Shown here in pieces: positions 1 to 7,770 of a DNA stretch of 18,438 nt (positions are counted from its first letter, which is position 1; each line of letters starts with the position of its first letter). Origin of the DNA: an uncultured Bacilli bacterium (GTDB taxonomy: Bacteria > Bacillota_I > Bacilli_A > RF39 > UBA660). A program made the position numbers and the translations under genes. Below the pieces are notes generated by a model that had not been told where the DNA came from, searched no databases, and saw nothing but the letters and a program-made list of their open reading frames with translations. The stretch spans positions 1 to 18,438 of the forward strand of contig CAKPBH010000028.1 of the NCBI GenBank assembly GCA_934140355.1, given 5' to 3'.

Positions 1-6
1 TTCATA

Positions 7-45
7 ATAAAATCTCTCCATTTCTACTATTGTATCATGGAGAGA
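7..45 (-). terminator. Rho-independent terminator of the coiled-coil gene pair
   Basis: A 9-bp perfect stem (13-21 with 37-45, loop about 15 nt) is followed on the minus strand by TTTTATT. It lies 6 nt past the stop codon of the 309-residue gene. The T-run is short, so efficiency may be modest. Confidence 0.6.
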
Positions 46-51
46 CTCTAT

Positions 52-981
52 TTACACAAATTTATTTACAGACTCTGTTTTGTACCAAATTAAACGCTCT
101 TCTACTGTTTTATCCTCTGAATTTCTTTTTTCAACAAATGTATTTATTTCTTCCGAAAAATCATTATATTGAGATAAAATTTCTTTGGCTTGTTGATAAA
201 GACTTTTTTGTTCTGGAGTGAAATCATCAAAAGCTATGGATTGATTCGAATTATCTTTTATGACTTCTTGAATATTTTCATCTTGATTCAATTTACTTTC
301 TTCTTCAATGACTTGTTGTTCAAATTTTTGTTCTTGAGCTCTTTTTTCGTTTTGAATGATTCTATTTTGTTTTACTTGCTCTAATTTTATATTTTTATCC
401 ATTAATTTAGCATTTTGTAAGGTCATTTCATAAATCAATTCAACTTTTTCATCTTCTGAAAGATCAATACATTCACTTTTTGAGTATTGATAAATCATAT
501 CAAAATGATCGAAAGAAAGAATTTTTTCCTGATCAAATTCTTCTAATATACATAATAATTTTTGAGCTTTTAAAATATTGGCAGTTCGTTTTAACTCTAT
601 TTTATTTTGCTCTTCTATCTTTTTTTGAAATTGAACTCCTAATTTTTTTACTTCGGTTAATAGATCATTAAACAGTATTTCTATTTTTTGAATATCATGG
701 TCAAATAACTGATTCGTATTATTTTGTTTAAAATAATTTAATAACTCGAGTAATTGATTATACTCTTCGATTGTTTTTAAGTTTTCTTGGTTAAGTTTCT
801 CATAAATAATGGATAATTTTTCTAATTGTAAATTATGATATTTATCGTATTGGAAAATAATTTCTTGAATGGAATTTAATTGTTCAGAAAGTTCGTGAAT
901 TGTTTTATTATTTTTTTCGGCTTGATTTTGTTCAATACTATTTTCAAGAATTTGCTTTATTTTTAAAGTGATTTCACTCAT
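52..981 (-). CDS. Unknown protein, predicted coiled coil, 309 aa
   Basis: I do not recognise a family. The product is rich in Glu, Gln, Lys, Asn and Leu in heptad-like patterns over most of its length, especially residues 1-140 and 185-250, so a long helical coiled coil is likely. No signal peptide, membrane segment or catalytic motif is visible, so it is probably cytoplasmic. The ATG at 981 is preceded by AAAGGAGT at 8 nt spacing. It overlaps the stop codon of the upstream 153-residue gene in an ATGA junction, so the two are translationally coupled and their products may act together. A hairpin terminator follows at once. The last codons contain one copy of a 19-nt sequence that recurs inverted near 15650. 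The role is unknown; a structural or scaffolding protein is only a guess. Confidence 0.8.
   Translation of the reverse strand: MSEITLKIKQILENSIEQNQAEKNNKTIHELSEQLNSIQEIIFQYDKYHNLQLEKLSIIYEKLNQENLKTIEEYNQLLELLNYFKQNNTNQLFDHDIQKIEILFNDLLTEVKKLGVQFQKKIEEQNKIELKRTANILKAQKLLCILEEFDQEKILSFDHFDMIYQYSKSECIDLSEDEKVELIYEMTLQNAKLMDKNIKLEQVKQNRIIQNEKRAQEQKFEQQVIEEESKLNQDENIQEVIKDNSNQSIAFDDFTPEQKSLYQQAKEILSQYNDFSEEINTFVEKRNSEDKTVEERLIWYKTESVNKFV
57..75 (+). repeat. Copy 1 of a dispersed 15-19 nt repeat
   Basis: CAAATTTATTTACAGACTC lies at the 3' end of the 309-residue gene. The same 19 nt occur in reverse complement at 15647-15665. The core TTTATTTACAGACTC also occurs at 15534-15548. Chance cannot be excluded in AT-rich DNA. 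Confidence 0.5.
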
Positions 982-1439
982 AAAGTTTTACTCCTTTTTA
1001 TCTCTTTTTCTTTACTTTCCTCCTGTACTAAATTTAATTGCTCAAATAAACGTCTTTCAATTGCAGAAGGAGAAGTTACTGGTAAATTTAAGATGCATTC
1101 TAACTCTGTCATTAAATTAATCGTATTTTGAACGATTGCTTTATTATGCGTTTGAAATTTTTGAATACAACTGGATAACATTATTATCTGTTTTTCAATT
1201 TTTTGATTGACCTCATTATTGAAATAGTTGTTTTTTTCGTATTTTTGAAATCGAATATTAATATTATTGTACGAACTATAAATTCTTAGAAAGTTAATTT
1301 GCGTATCCTCTTCAAATGAGTTGTCAGAAATGAACTTTTGTTTTTGATATTCATTATACATTCTTAATATTAATACATCATAAAAAAGGTCATTTCTTTC
1401 ATTGAGTTTTTCAACAATATCTGTCATTGATATTTTCAT
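978..1439 (-). CDS. Unknown mostly helical protein, 153 aa
   Basis: I do not recognise a family. The sequence is charged and looks mainly helical, with a Lys/Glu-rich C-terminal tail. There is no signal peptide, membrane segment or Cys-based metal site. The ATG at 1439 follows a purine-rich site (AGAAGGGAGAGGG) at normal spacing. Its TGA stop overlaps the ATG of the 309-residue coiled-coil gene, which marks a two-gene operon with coupled translation. A good promoter lies 44-72 nt upstream. The conserved pairing suggests a two-component complex, but nothing in the sequence gives a function. Confidence 0.78.
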   Translation of the reverse strand: MKISMTDIVEKLNERNDLFYDVLILRMYNEYQKQKFISDNSFEEDTQINFLRIYSSYNNINIRFQKYEKNNYFNNEVNQKIEKQIIMLSSCIQKFQTHNKAIVQNTINLMTELECILNLPVTSPSAIERRLFEQLNLVQEESKEKEIKRSKTL

Positions 1440-1482
1440 TAATCCCTCTCCCTTCTAATTTTGGAGTTTCTACTCTACTGAA

Positions 1483-1511
1483 ATGATAACATATTTTTAT
1501 GTTTTTGTCAC
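1483..1511 (-). promoter_or_regulatory. Promoter of the 153/309-residue operon
   Basis: On the minus strand there is a -35 GTGACA (1506-1511), a 17-nt spacer and a -10 TATCAT (1483-1488) with an extended -10 TG. It points into the 153-residue gene, with a 5' leader of about 35 nt. Confidence 0.6.
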
Positions 1512-1525
1512 ATAAATTTTAAAAT

Positions 1526-1559
1526 AAGAAAAAAAGTACAAATTTTAGTTTGTGCTTTT
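1526..1559 (-). terminator. Terminator overlapping the 3' end of yqeK
   Basis: An 11-bp stem with one mismatch (1532-1542 with 1549-1559) is followed on the minus strand by a run of T. The TAA stop of yqeK (1545-1547) lies in the loop, so the upstream arm is coding sequence. Confidence 0.75.
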
Positions 1560-2129
1560 ATGAATGATTTTATACATTTTTTTTAAATTATTTAATACTT
1601 CTATCGATTTTGGCGCGATTTTTTTATTTTCTTTCTTTAGTTTCTTCTGATTATTTTCCATACAAAGGATGATTGCTTTATCTAAATTTTCTTTGGATAG
1701 TTGTCTTTCTTCTTCAATTCCTGGGTAGTTTTTACCTGGTTCGATTTTATCTGCAACAAAAACGATTTTATCTAGAGCACTCATGGGAATATCTCCTACG
1801 GTATGAGAAAAAATAGCGTGTGTGATTTCATCATCTAGGTGATATTCTTCTCTGGCATAGACTGCGCCTACTATAGCGTGATTTATTCTAGGATTTTCTT
1901 CATTATCTATAACTTGATAATTTCTTTTCATGATTTCTTCATTTTGCTCTTTGGTAAATTCTTTGGCAATATCATGAGTGATTCCTGCTAAATAGGCTTT
2001 TTCTTCATCAACTTGGTAAATACGTGCTAATTCTTTGGCAGTCTCTCCTACTCTTAGGCTATGTTCATAGCGGTAATCTGATAGTAGTTCTTTTAAATCT
2101 TTTTTTATTCTCTCTGTTAATTCATTCAT
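1545..2129 (-). CDS. yqeK: Symmetrical Ap4A hydrolase YqeK, HD domain
   Basis: YqeK-family HD phosphohydrolases cleave diadenosine tetraphosphate symmetrically to two ADP in the cytoplasm, using a di-metal (iron) centre. The sequence shows the family pattern: YRYEHSLRV near residue 20 (first His), GITHDIAKEF near residue 50 (HD pair), NHAIVGAVYA and HAIFSHTVGD near residues 83-112 (further His ligands), then ALDKIVFVADKIEP near residue 120 (last Asp). At 194 residues it matches the usual length of about 190. The ATG at 2129 has AAAGG upstream. In many Bacillota yqeK sits between nadD and rsfS. Neither is present here; instead it follows a small unknown gene by 12 nt and is probably co-transcribed with it. 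The gene ends inside its own terminator. Confidence 0.93.
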   Translation of the reverse strand: MNELTERIKKDLKELLSDYRYEHSLRVGETAKELARIYQVDEEKAYLAGITHDIAKEFTKEQNEEIMKRNYQVIDNEENPRINHAIVGAVYAREEYHLDDEITHAIFSHTVGDIPMSALDKIVFVADKIEPGKNYPGIEEERQLSKENLDKAIILCMENNQKKLKKENKKIAPKSIEVLNNLKKMYKIIHKSTN

Positions 2130-2141
2130 ATAAAAACCTTT

Positions 2142-2648
2142 CTACTCTGAAATAAAATACTTAATAATCTGGCTTGTTCCTACTTTTTTCTCTAATGTTT
2201 TTTTATAGAATCCATCGAGAGAGAAAGATTCTTTTAATTCTTTTTCTTTTGAACTAGTTGTGTAGAGACTAATTAATTCTAATGTGGTATTTAACTCACA
2301 TTCCTCTGTTTTAAGAGAAAATTCTAATTCGCGATTTTTTAATTTTCCTAGTTTGATAGAGAAGTTGTCACTTTTATTGTGTTCCCAAATATCGTCATTA
2401 TTTATAGAAATCGTTACAATTCCAATATCTCCTTTTAATTTTTTATCTTCTAAATCTTTTAGAGAGTGAATATCTTTCATGTCAACTTTAATGTCAATCG
2501 CACCACTTAAAATGCAGTCGTTTGCTAGGGTTGGATAAAATTCAATGGTTGCCATTAAAGTAATATAACTGGTTCCTTCATAAATTCTTTGTCTTAAATG
2601 TGCTTCAGCAAATTTTTCTTTAAATTCTACATTATTTATCTTTAACAT
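2142..2648 (-). CDS. Unknown small protein upstream of yqeK, 168 aa
   Basis: I do not recognise a family. The protein begins MLKINNVEF and looks rich in beta strands (alternating hydrophobic and polar residues), with no signal peptide, membrane segment or Cys residues beyond two isolated ones. The reading frame stays open to an ATG at 2711, but the start at 2648 is preferred. It has AAGGAGG 5 nt upstream, and a plausible extended -10 element lies inside the longer version. The stop codon is 12 nt before the yqeK ATG, so both probably form one transcript. A link to Ap4A metabolism would be guesswork. Confidence 0.78.
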   Translation of the reverse strand: MLKINNVEFKEKFAEAHLRQRIYEGTSYITLMATIEFYPTLANDCILSGAIDIKVDMKDIHSLKDLEDKKLKGDIGIVTISINNDDIWEHNKSDNFSIKLGKLKNRELEFSLKTEECELNTTLELISLYTTSSKEKELKESFSLDGFYKKTLEKKVGTSQIIKYFISE

Positions 2649-2675
2649 ATTGTCCTCCTTCTTTTCTACAGGAAT

Positions 2676-2684
2676 AGTATAACA
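2676..2684 (-). promoter_or_regulatory. Probable extended -10 promoter of the yqeK operon
   Basis: TGTTATACT on the minus strand is an extended -10 (TG plus TATACT) about 30 nt before the start at 2648. No good -35 is present at 16-18 nt, which is tolerated at extended -10 promoters. Confidence 0.4.
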
Positions 2685-2740
2685 CAAATTTTTAAAGTTA
2701 AAATACCACATATAGAAAATTTTAGAAAGATAAACAAATT

Positions 2741-3904
2741 TTATTTAACTTTTTTAGCATGTCCTTCTTCTACCATTTCTGAAATTTTCTTTTTTAAGTC
2801 AATTTCATATTGTTGATATTTAAAAAAATTATTTTCGATGGATTGATAGATACTATTACTAAATTGAACATATCTATTTTTTTCATTTTCAGATAATACA
2901 TTTACATATTCTGAAAATGTTTTTATTGTTTTCGTTTCTTTTAATTTTAATATATTTGATTTAATTTTATTATAAAAAATATTTAATAATTGATAATTTT
3001 CCTTATTTTCTCCATCAATAATTTTTCTAATTGTCCTAACATCTCCATTTATTAATCTCCTTTTTATTTCTTGTTTTAATAAGGCATAAACTTTTTTCAT
3101 TACGTTACCGCTGATTTGATCTATTTGTAAATATCCACTAGTAAATGTCAAATCTAATAAAGAAGAGGAAAAATTTTGATTAAAAATATCCATAATGTCT
3201 TTTGTGGAGTACTCATTAATTAGTTCATTAACTAAATCCTCTTTATTATTGGTTATTCCTTCTACTAAAAAAACTTGCTCTTTTTGTTCATTATTTATGA
3301 CCTTAAATATTTCTTCTTTTTGTAGTTGATGATTAATTTCATGAACTAAAAGTTGTAATCTTACCTTTCCTTGTTTAGTTACTCTTAAACCAATTAAAGC
3401 GCTATGATTTGTTTTAGCATAACTGAATCCTTCTGTACTATAATTAAGAAAATCTGTAAATGATTTCTCTAATTCTCTGTTAAGAGATCCTTTATTCATA
3501 TTAAGTAAGATATTCTTAGAACTTGAATCGATTTTTTTTGATTGTAATAATTTAGAATAAGATAAATCAAGGAGTTTTTCTTTAAAATTTGTTAATTTAT
3601 TGGAAGTAAAGTTTGTGTCATTAAGTGCATATTCAATAAGATCTTTTTCTTTTAATTTTGGATGATTCTTTAGTAAAATAGCAATTAATTCATTATAATT
3701 AAAAATTGACTTTTTAACCTTGTCTTCAAGTTCTTCTTGAGAATAATTTTTAGTTAAATAAACTATAACTACATTATTAAAAACACTTTCTATTTTATTT
3801 TTGTTATTTTTTCCATAATACTCAATAAAAGATTCTTTTAAATTAGATAAAATTAAACTTATTTCTTGATTTAAATATTGGATATATATTTCTTCATACT
3901 TCAT
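2741..3904 (-). CDS. Unknown protein with HExxH metallopeptidase-like motif, 387 aa
   Basis: No family is recognised with certainty. Around residues 183-193 the sequence reads LQLLVHEINHQ. This is an HExxH zinc-binding motif in the usual hydrophobic helix context (His188, Glu189, His192). It is followed 35-39 residues later by NELINEYSTKDIM, where Glu227 or Glu231 could be the third ligand, as in gluzincins. The flanks are helical, with many Lys, Asn and Glu. There is no signal peptide or membrane segment, so the enzyme would be cytoplasmic. The ATG at 3904 follows AAGGAG at good spacing. The gene appears monocistronic, about 90 nt upstream of the yqeK transcript. A TATAAT lies at 3946-3951, without a clear -35. 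The substrate is unknown, and the motif could be fortuitous. Confidence 0.8.
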   Translation of the reverse strand: MKYEEIYIQYLNQEISLILSNLKESFIEYYGKNNKNKIESVFNNVVIVYLTKNYSQEELEDKVKKSIFNYNELIAILLKNHPKLKEKDLIEYALNDTNFTSNKLTNFKEKLLDLSYSKLLQSKKIDSSSKNILLNMNKGSLNRELEKSFTDFLNYSTEGFSYAKTNHSALIGLRVTKQGKVRLQLLVHEINHQLQKEEIFKVINNEQKEQVFLVEGITNNKEDLVNELINEYSTKDIMDIFNQNFSSSLLDLTFTSGYLQIDQISGNVMKKVYALLKQEIKRRLINGDVRTIRKIIDGENKENYQLLNIFYNKIKSNILKLKETKTIKTFSEYVNVLSENEKNRYVQFSNSIYQSIENNFFKYQQYEIDLKKKISEMVEEGHAKKVK

Positions 3905-3962
3905 TATTAAACTCTCCTTGATTTAAAGATAACATAATTTTTAATATTATAAAATACTAAAC

Positions 3963-3983
3963 ACCAAAAAGACCATTTGGTCT
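3963..3983 (-). terminator. Terminator of the polysaccharide deacetylase gene
   Basis: The compact hairpin AGACC-AAAT-GGTCT (3970-3983) is followed on the minus strand by TTTTT. The TAG stop codon (3982-3984) overlaps the base of the stem. Confidence 0.65.
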
Positions 3984-5277
3984 AGTTTACGTATTTCTTA
4001 AATAAATCCATTGATGTTGTATTTACAATGACATAGCGAGGGATTTTGTATTTGTCTTGACCTACTCTAACTTTGCTATCCTTTAATTCTCCAGCAAAAG
4101 CCATAGTAAATCCAGCTTTCTTTAATAATTCTATTGCTCTAGCATTATAATCATAAAATGGATAACAGAAGTAAGTTGTATTATTTAGAGACTCTCTACT
4201 TTTTTTCAAGTCTTCTAAGATAGTATTTTCATCTAAACAAAGGATACCTCCTCTTCCAATATTAGATGGACAATCTCCAATTTTATGCATATCCCATGTA
4301 TGAGAATGAACTTCTAAATAAGGGGAACTATAATCACTTGGACTAGCAAGGCTACCGATTAAGAAAAGAGTTCCTGACATTTGATACTTGGTTAAGATTT
4401 GAATTGTTCTTGCGACATACCAACCATCATCGAAGGTTAAGGTAACACTTTTTTCTGGTAGTTGTATTTTTCCATCAATATAAAGTTCTAAATCTCGCAT
4501 CGATGTTGTGTAAAAATTATTTTCTTTTAAGTAATTTATATGACTATCAAACATGGTATCGGTAATGCAAATACTTTGCTGGCATTCTGTTTTTTCCCCG
4601 TTTTCGTTGCTATCACTTACCACATAGTGATAATTTAAGACAGATATGGCATCAGTGTGTTTTTTTTCTGTATTTTCTTGATTGATGACTTCTTTGACAT
4701 CTTCTTTAGAAACATAGACTAGGGAGTGGTTGAATTCTATTCCATATTTATCCTCATTTTTGATTAGAATAGGAAAAGTTCCTTCTTCTACTTCGTAGTA
4801 GGCGTTATCACTTGCATAAAGTTTGGCTTTATTTTTTAAGATAATACTTTCATTATAGGGAATATAATTTAAATAAGTTTTGTATTCTCCAGATAATGGG
4901 GATAAATTATCTATTTTTGTTATATCTGTATATTTAATATAGTAATTGCTATCTTTTATTTTAAAGTATTCATCTTCAATTAAATATTCTGGATCAAGAG
5001 ATAACTCTATTTTTCCATGAATGGTTGCTGTTTTTTTATAACTTTCTTCCTTGGTGTAGATGTTACTTCCCTCTTTTAAAGTAACATAATCAGAATAGTT
5101 TGATTTTACCTTTTCTAAATCTAATTTTGTAGCGATTATATTTGCATTAGTTTGTTCTTGTTCTTTCTTCTTAAAATAAATTAAAATCCCTATTATCAAA
5201 AACATTATTATCAAAAAAATTTCTACACCAATTAAAATTTTTTTGGAAGAAGGGATCTTCTTTTTTTTCTTTTTCAT
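3982..5277 (-). CDS. Membrane-anchored polysaccharide deacetylase, CE4/NodB domain
   Basis: Enzymes of this family remove N- or O-acetyl groups from surface polysaccharides or peptidoglycan outside the cell, using a metal bound by one Asp and two His. After a Lys-rich start comes one membrane helix (about residues 13-35), giving a type II anchor. Then follow about 160 residues that may be SH3-like wall-binding modules. The catalytic domain runs from about residue 210: VLNYHYV, TFDDGW (near 282, catalytic and metal Asp), HSHTWDMH (near 325, metal His), FCYPFYDYN (near 371). The two His are one residue further apart than in classic NodB enzymes. Five cysteines lie in the external part. Translation could begin at GTG 5283, but that codon overlaps the AGGAG site, so ATG 5277 is preferred (431 aa). 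The gene stands alone. The target polymer cannot be told. Confidence 0.88.
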   Translation of the reverse strand: MKKKKKKIPSSKKILIGVEIFLIIMFLIIGILIYFKKKEQEQTNANIIATKLDLEKVKSNYSDYVTLKEGSNIYTKEESYKKTATIHGKIELSLDPEYLIEDEYFKIKDSNYYIKYTDITKIDNLSPLSGEYKTYLNYIPYNESIILKNKAKLYASDNAYYEVEEGTFPILIKNEDKYGIEFNHSLVYVSKEDVKEVINQENTEKKHTDAISVLNYHYVVSDSNENGEKTECQQSICITDTMFDSHINYLKENNFYTTSMRDLELYIDGKIQLPEKSVTLTFDDGWYVARTIQILTKYQMSGTLFLIGSLASPSDYSSPYLEVHSHTWDMHKIGDCPSNIGRGGILCLDENTILEDLKKSRESLNNTTYFCYPFYDYNARAIELLKKAGFTMAFAGELKDSKVRVGQDKYKIPRYVIVNTTSMDLFKKYVN

Positions 5278-5500
5278 TTTCACTCCTATAATTATAATAT
5301 TTGAAATAACAATTTTTATTTCTTAATAATATTTTAACATAGTTTTCAAAATATAAAAATAGTTATGATAATATTTTTTTCTACATTATATATCCTATTT
5401 TGATAAATAATAACTTACTTTATTTATTGGAATATTTTAAGAGGCATATTCGTCATAAAAAAATCAAACTAAATAAACTAATGGTTATTTAAGTTTTCAA

Positions 5501-5537
5501 AGAAAAAAAAACAAACTCCACATTATAAGAGTTTGTT
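5501..5537 (-). terminator. Terminator of the tRNA-Asn gene
   Basis: ACAAACTC (5511-5518) pairs perfectly with GAGTTTGT (5529-5536) around a 10-nt loop. On the minus strand a run of eight or nine T follows. It begins 12 nt past the CCA end of the tRNA. Confidence 0.9.
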
Positions 5538-5548
5538 AATTGTCATAA

Positions 5549-5624
5549 TGGCGCTTAATGTAGGGCTCGAACCTACGACCTATCGGTTAACAGCCGAGTG
5601 CTCTACCGACTGAGCTAATTAAGC
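5549..5624 (-). tRNA. tRNA-Asn (anticodon GUU)
   Basis: A full 76-nt cloverleaf is visible. The acceptor stem GCTTAAT/ATTAAGC is perfect. The D stem is GCTC/GAGC, the anticodon loop CTGTTAA (anticodon GTT), the variable loop AGGTC, the T arm GTAGG-TTCGAGC-CCTAC, the discriminator G, and CCA is encoded. The top anticodon-stem pair (27-43) is a C-U mismatch; the other four pairs are canonical. U36 and A37 make this tRNA a t6A substrate class, and the genes for that modification lie just upstream. It has its own promoter and terminator, so it is a single-gene transcription unit. Confidence 0.96.
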
Positions 5625-5646
5625 AATAATCTCACATGACTTCCTA

Positions 5647-5675
5647 ATTATATAATAGTTTTTTAAAGAAATCAA
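5647..5675 (-). promoter_or_regulatory. Promoter of tRNA-Asn
   Basis: On the minus strand there is TTGATT (5670-5675), a 17-nt spacer and TATAAT (5647-5652). The -10 lies 22 nt before the mature tRNA 5' end, consistent with a short leader removed by RNase P. Confidence 0.85.
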
Positions 5676-5762
5676 GTGATTTTTTATACTTTTTTATTAT
5701 TTTTTTCATAATTTTATATTTTATGCTCTATTTTTAGCATTTTTTTCATTTTAGTTTCGTTT

Positions 5763-6797
5763 TTATTCAGTATTTTTAGGATTTGAAAATCCTTGATAAA
5801 GGGTATCTGTTGCTTTGGCATTTAGAGTTAAATCGCCTTTTACTCCTTTTAGAGCGGCATAGTATGCAGCGGCTCCTATCATCGTTGCATTATCTGTACA
5901 GTATTTTGTTTCTGGATAAGATAAGTGAATGTTGTTTTCTTTGGCCATTTCTTCTAGGCTTTCTCTTAGGCCTTGATTGGCAGCAACACCTCCTGCAACA
6001 ATTAAATTTTTTACGTCATATTCTTGTAAGGCATGTTTGGTTTTCTTGGTTAAAATGGCGACGACTCTTTTTTGAAAAGATGTGCACATGTCATCAATTC
6101 GAATTTCATTTCCTCTTTGGTGTTCATTGTGAACGAGATTGACAACAGCACTTTTGATTCCACTGAAACTAAAATTAAAACTTGCATCATCTAGGGGATA
6201 TGGTAAGTTGTAAGTATCTTTCCCTAGTTTGGCTTTTTTATCAATGATTGGGCCGCCTGGATAATCTAGTCCTAAAATTTTAGCAACTTTGTCATAGGCT
6301 TCTCCTACGGCATCATCTAGGGTGGAGCCAATTCTTTTAAAGGAATAATCTTCTTTCATATAGACTAAATCAGTATGTCCACCACTTACGACTAGGGCGA
6401 TTAAAGGAAATGTTAATCTTTCTTTTAAGTTATTTGCGTAAATATGTCCTGCGATATGGTGAACTGGTATTAGTGGCTTTCCAGTTACAAGAGCGATAGT
6501 TTTCGCACATTCAACGCCAATTAAAAGCGAACCAATTAATCCTGGGCCGTAAGTTACACCGATAATATCAATATCATGAATATCCATATTGGCTTTTTCT
6601 AATAATTCATCTAAAACGATGGTAATACTTTCAATATGACTACGGCTAGCGATTTCAGGAACAACGCCACCAAACTTTTTATGAATGTCAATTTGGGTAA
6701 ATACGACGGTTGCAAGATCAGTATTTCCATTTTTAACAATACTCATACTGGTTTCATCGCAACTTGATTCAATTGCTAAACAATAAATATCTTTCAT
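5763..6797 (-). CDS. tsaD: tRNA t6A threonylcarbamoyltransferase subunit TsaD
   Basis: TsaD transfers the threonylcarbamoyl group from threonylcarbamoyl-AMP to A37 of tRNAs that read ANN codons, in a cytoplasmic complex with TsaB and TsaE. Diagnostic motifs are present: AIESSCDET near the N terminus, HHIAGHIYAN near residue 113 (metal His pair), VSGGHTDLVY near 137, the GGPIID region near 180, and AGGVAANQGLR near 268. The length of 344 residues is typical. The ATG follows directly on the rimI stop (TAAATG), and its ribosome binding site (AGGTGATG) lies within rimI, so the genes are tightly coupled. It is the last gene of the tsaE-tsaB-rimI-tsaD operon. No strong terminator follows, so some read-through into the tRNA-Asn unit is possible. 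Confidence 0.97.
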   Translation of the reverse strand: MKDIYCLAIESSCDETSMSIVKNGNTDLATVVFTQIDIHKKFGGVVPEIASRSHIESITIVLDELLEKANMDIHDIDIIGVTYGPGLIGSLLIGVECAKTIALVTGKPLIPVHHIAGHIYANNLKERLTFPLIALVVSGGHTDLVYMKEDYSFKRIGSTLDDAVGEAYDKVAKILGLDYPGGPIIDKKAKLGKDTYNLPYPLDDASFNFSFSGIKSAVVNLVHNEHQRGNEIRIDDMCTSFQKRVVAILTKKTKHALQEYDVKNLIVAGGVAANQGLRESLEEMAKENNIHLSYPETKYCTDNATMIGAAAYYAALKGVKGDLTLNAKATDTLYQGFSNPKNTE

Positions 6798-7154
6798 TTA
6801 CATCACCTGCTTTTCCATTAATATCCCATCTTCATCGCCATAATAAAATTTTCTTAAAGCGACTTCTCGAAAGCCAAAATTTTTATATAAGTTTCTAGCG
6901 ATTTCATTAGTTATTCTTACTTCTAGGGTAATATTTAGAACGTGATTGTCGATTGCTTCTGCCACTAAATAACTCATTAACTTCTTCCCTATCCCACATC
7001 TTCGATAACTTTCTTCGACAAAGAAATTATCAATTTCCATTCTATCATAAATAAGGGAATATTCTAAGTAACCTAATACGGTATTGCTTTGATAAAATTC
7101 AATTCTTTTTAAATAAGGATTGGGGCTTTCTAATTCTTCTACTTCTCTAATCAT
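6798..7154 (-). CDS. rimI: GNAT acetyltransferase, RimI-like
   Basis: RimI acetylates the N-terminal amine of ribosomal protein S18, and probably other proteins, using acetyl-CoA. The GNAT acetyl-CoA loop is visible as RRCGIGKKLM near residue 51. It is followed by LEVRITNEIARNLYKNFGF, the typical motif B, and a C-terminal DGILMEK strand. At 118 residues it is shorter than the usual 145-150, mainly because the N-terminal part is reduced. The ATG at 7154 overlaps the end of tsaB by 8 nt and has GAGGAG upstream. The position between tsaB and tsaD is the classic Bacillota arrangement and supports the name. The true substrate is unproven. Confidence 0.85.
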   Translation of the reverse strand: MIREVEELESPNPYLKRIEFYQSNTVLGYLEYSLIYDRMEIDNFFVEESYRRCGIGKKLMSYLVAEAIDNHVLNITLEVRITNEIARNLYKNFGFREVALRKFYYGDEDGILMEKQVM

Positions 7155-7770
7155 GTCTCTCCTCTAAGGCTTGGGGTAATTTTAAATAATTTGGTTTGAT
7201 ACTAAAATAATTTTCTTCTTTTTTATTTTGGTAATAAGAGATAATTTTAGAAATATCTAATTGTTGTTTTGAAGATTTTATTTCTTCATGATTGATTTCT
7301 TCTAATGATACAATTGTTGGATGATATTTATCTATTATTTCTAGTACTTCTTCTTTACTACCAAAGTGTTCTTTGATGATTTTCTCTTTTTCTTTGTTAT
7401 ATAGACCTAAATAATAATGATTATGTTTTGCATCAATTAGAGATAGTATGGTTTCATTTGGATTAGATAGGGCTAACATTTTTAAAGAAGATACAGCTGT
7501 GATAGGAATTTTTTTTAAATAAGCATAAGTTTTTGCAATAGTTACGCCAATTCTTACTCCTGTAAATGAGCCTGGGCCTGTTACTACATAGATTTTTTCT
7601 ATCCCATCTGGCGTTAGGGAAGCATTTTTCAAGACTTCATCAATAAAAGGAACAACATAGATAGAATGCTGGTTCGGAATACTTTTATTGATTTCACTTA
7701 AGACTTTATCTTCCTTTAAAACGGCAATAGATACATCACTTGCAGAAGTATCTATAAATAGGCTTATCAT
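7147..7770 (-). CDS. tsaB: t6A biosynthesis scaffold protein TsaB
   Basis: TsaB is an ASKHA-fold paralogue of TsaD. It dimerises with TsaD and is needed for t6A formation but has no transferase activity. The sequence opens with the family signature LFIDTSASDVSIAVL. It contains VTGPGSFTGVRIGVTIAKTYA near residue 64, the most conserved stretch of the family, and the SSLKMLA segment. The 207 residues are close to the normal length; the C-terminal half is poorly conserved, as expected. Its ATG overlaps the tsaE stop in an ATGA junction, and its end overlaps rimI by 8 nt, so translation is coupled across the operon. Confidence 0.95.
   Translation of the reverse strand: MISLFIDTSASDVSIAVLKEDKVLSEINKSIPNQHSIYVVPFIDEVLKNASLTPDGIEKIYVVTGPGSFTGVRIGVTIAKTYAYLKKIPITAVSSLKMLALSNPNETILSLIDAKHNHYYLGLYNKEKEKIIKEHFGSKEEVLEIIDKYHPTIVSLEEINHEEIKSSKQQLDISKIISYYQNKKEENYFSIKPNYLKLPQALEERHD

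Noticed and set aside
2694..2754. Inverted repeat AAAGTTAAA / TTTAACTTT after the HExxH gene
   Set aside because: The loop is over 40 nt, the stem is only A-T rich, and no T-run follows on the minus strand, so it is not a credible terminator.
5278..5283. GTG start for the deacetylase, and likewise GTG 8423 for the zinc-ribbon protein
   Set aside because: In both cases the GTG overlaps the AGGAG ribosome binding site in the string AGGAGTGAAAATG, so the following ATG is the usable start.
5783..6142. Plus-strand open frame opposite tsaD, and similar frames opposite the coupling ATPase
   Set aside because: They lie wholly within strongly conserved genes on the other strand and lack translation signals.
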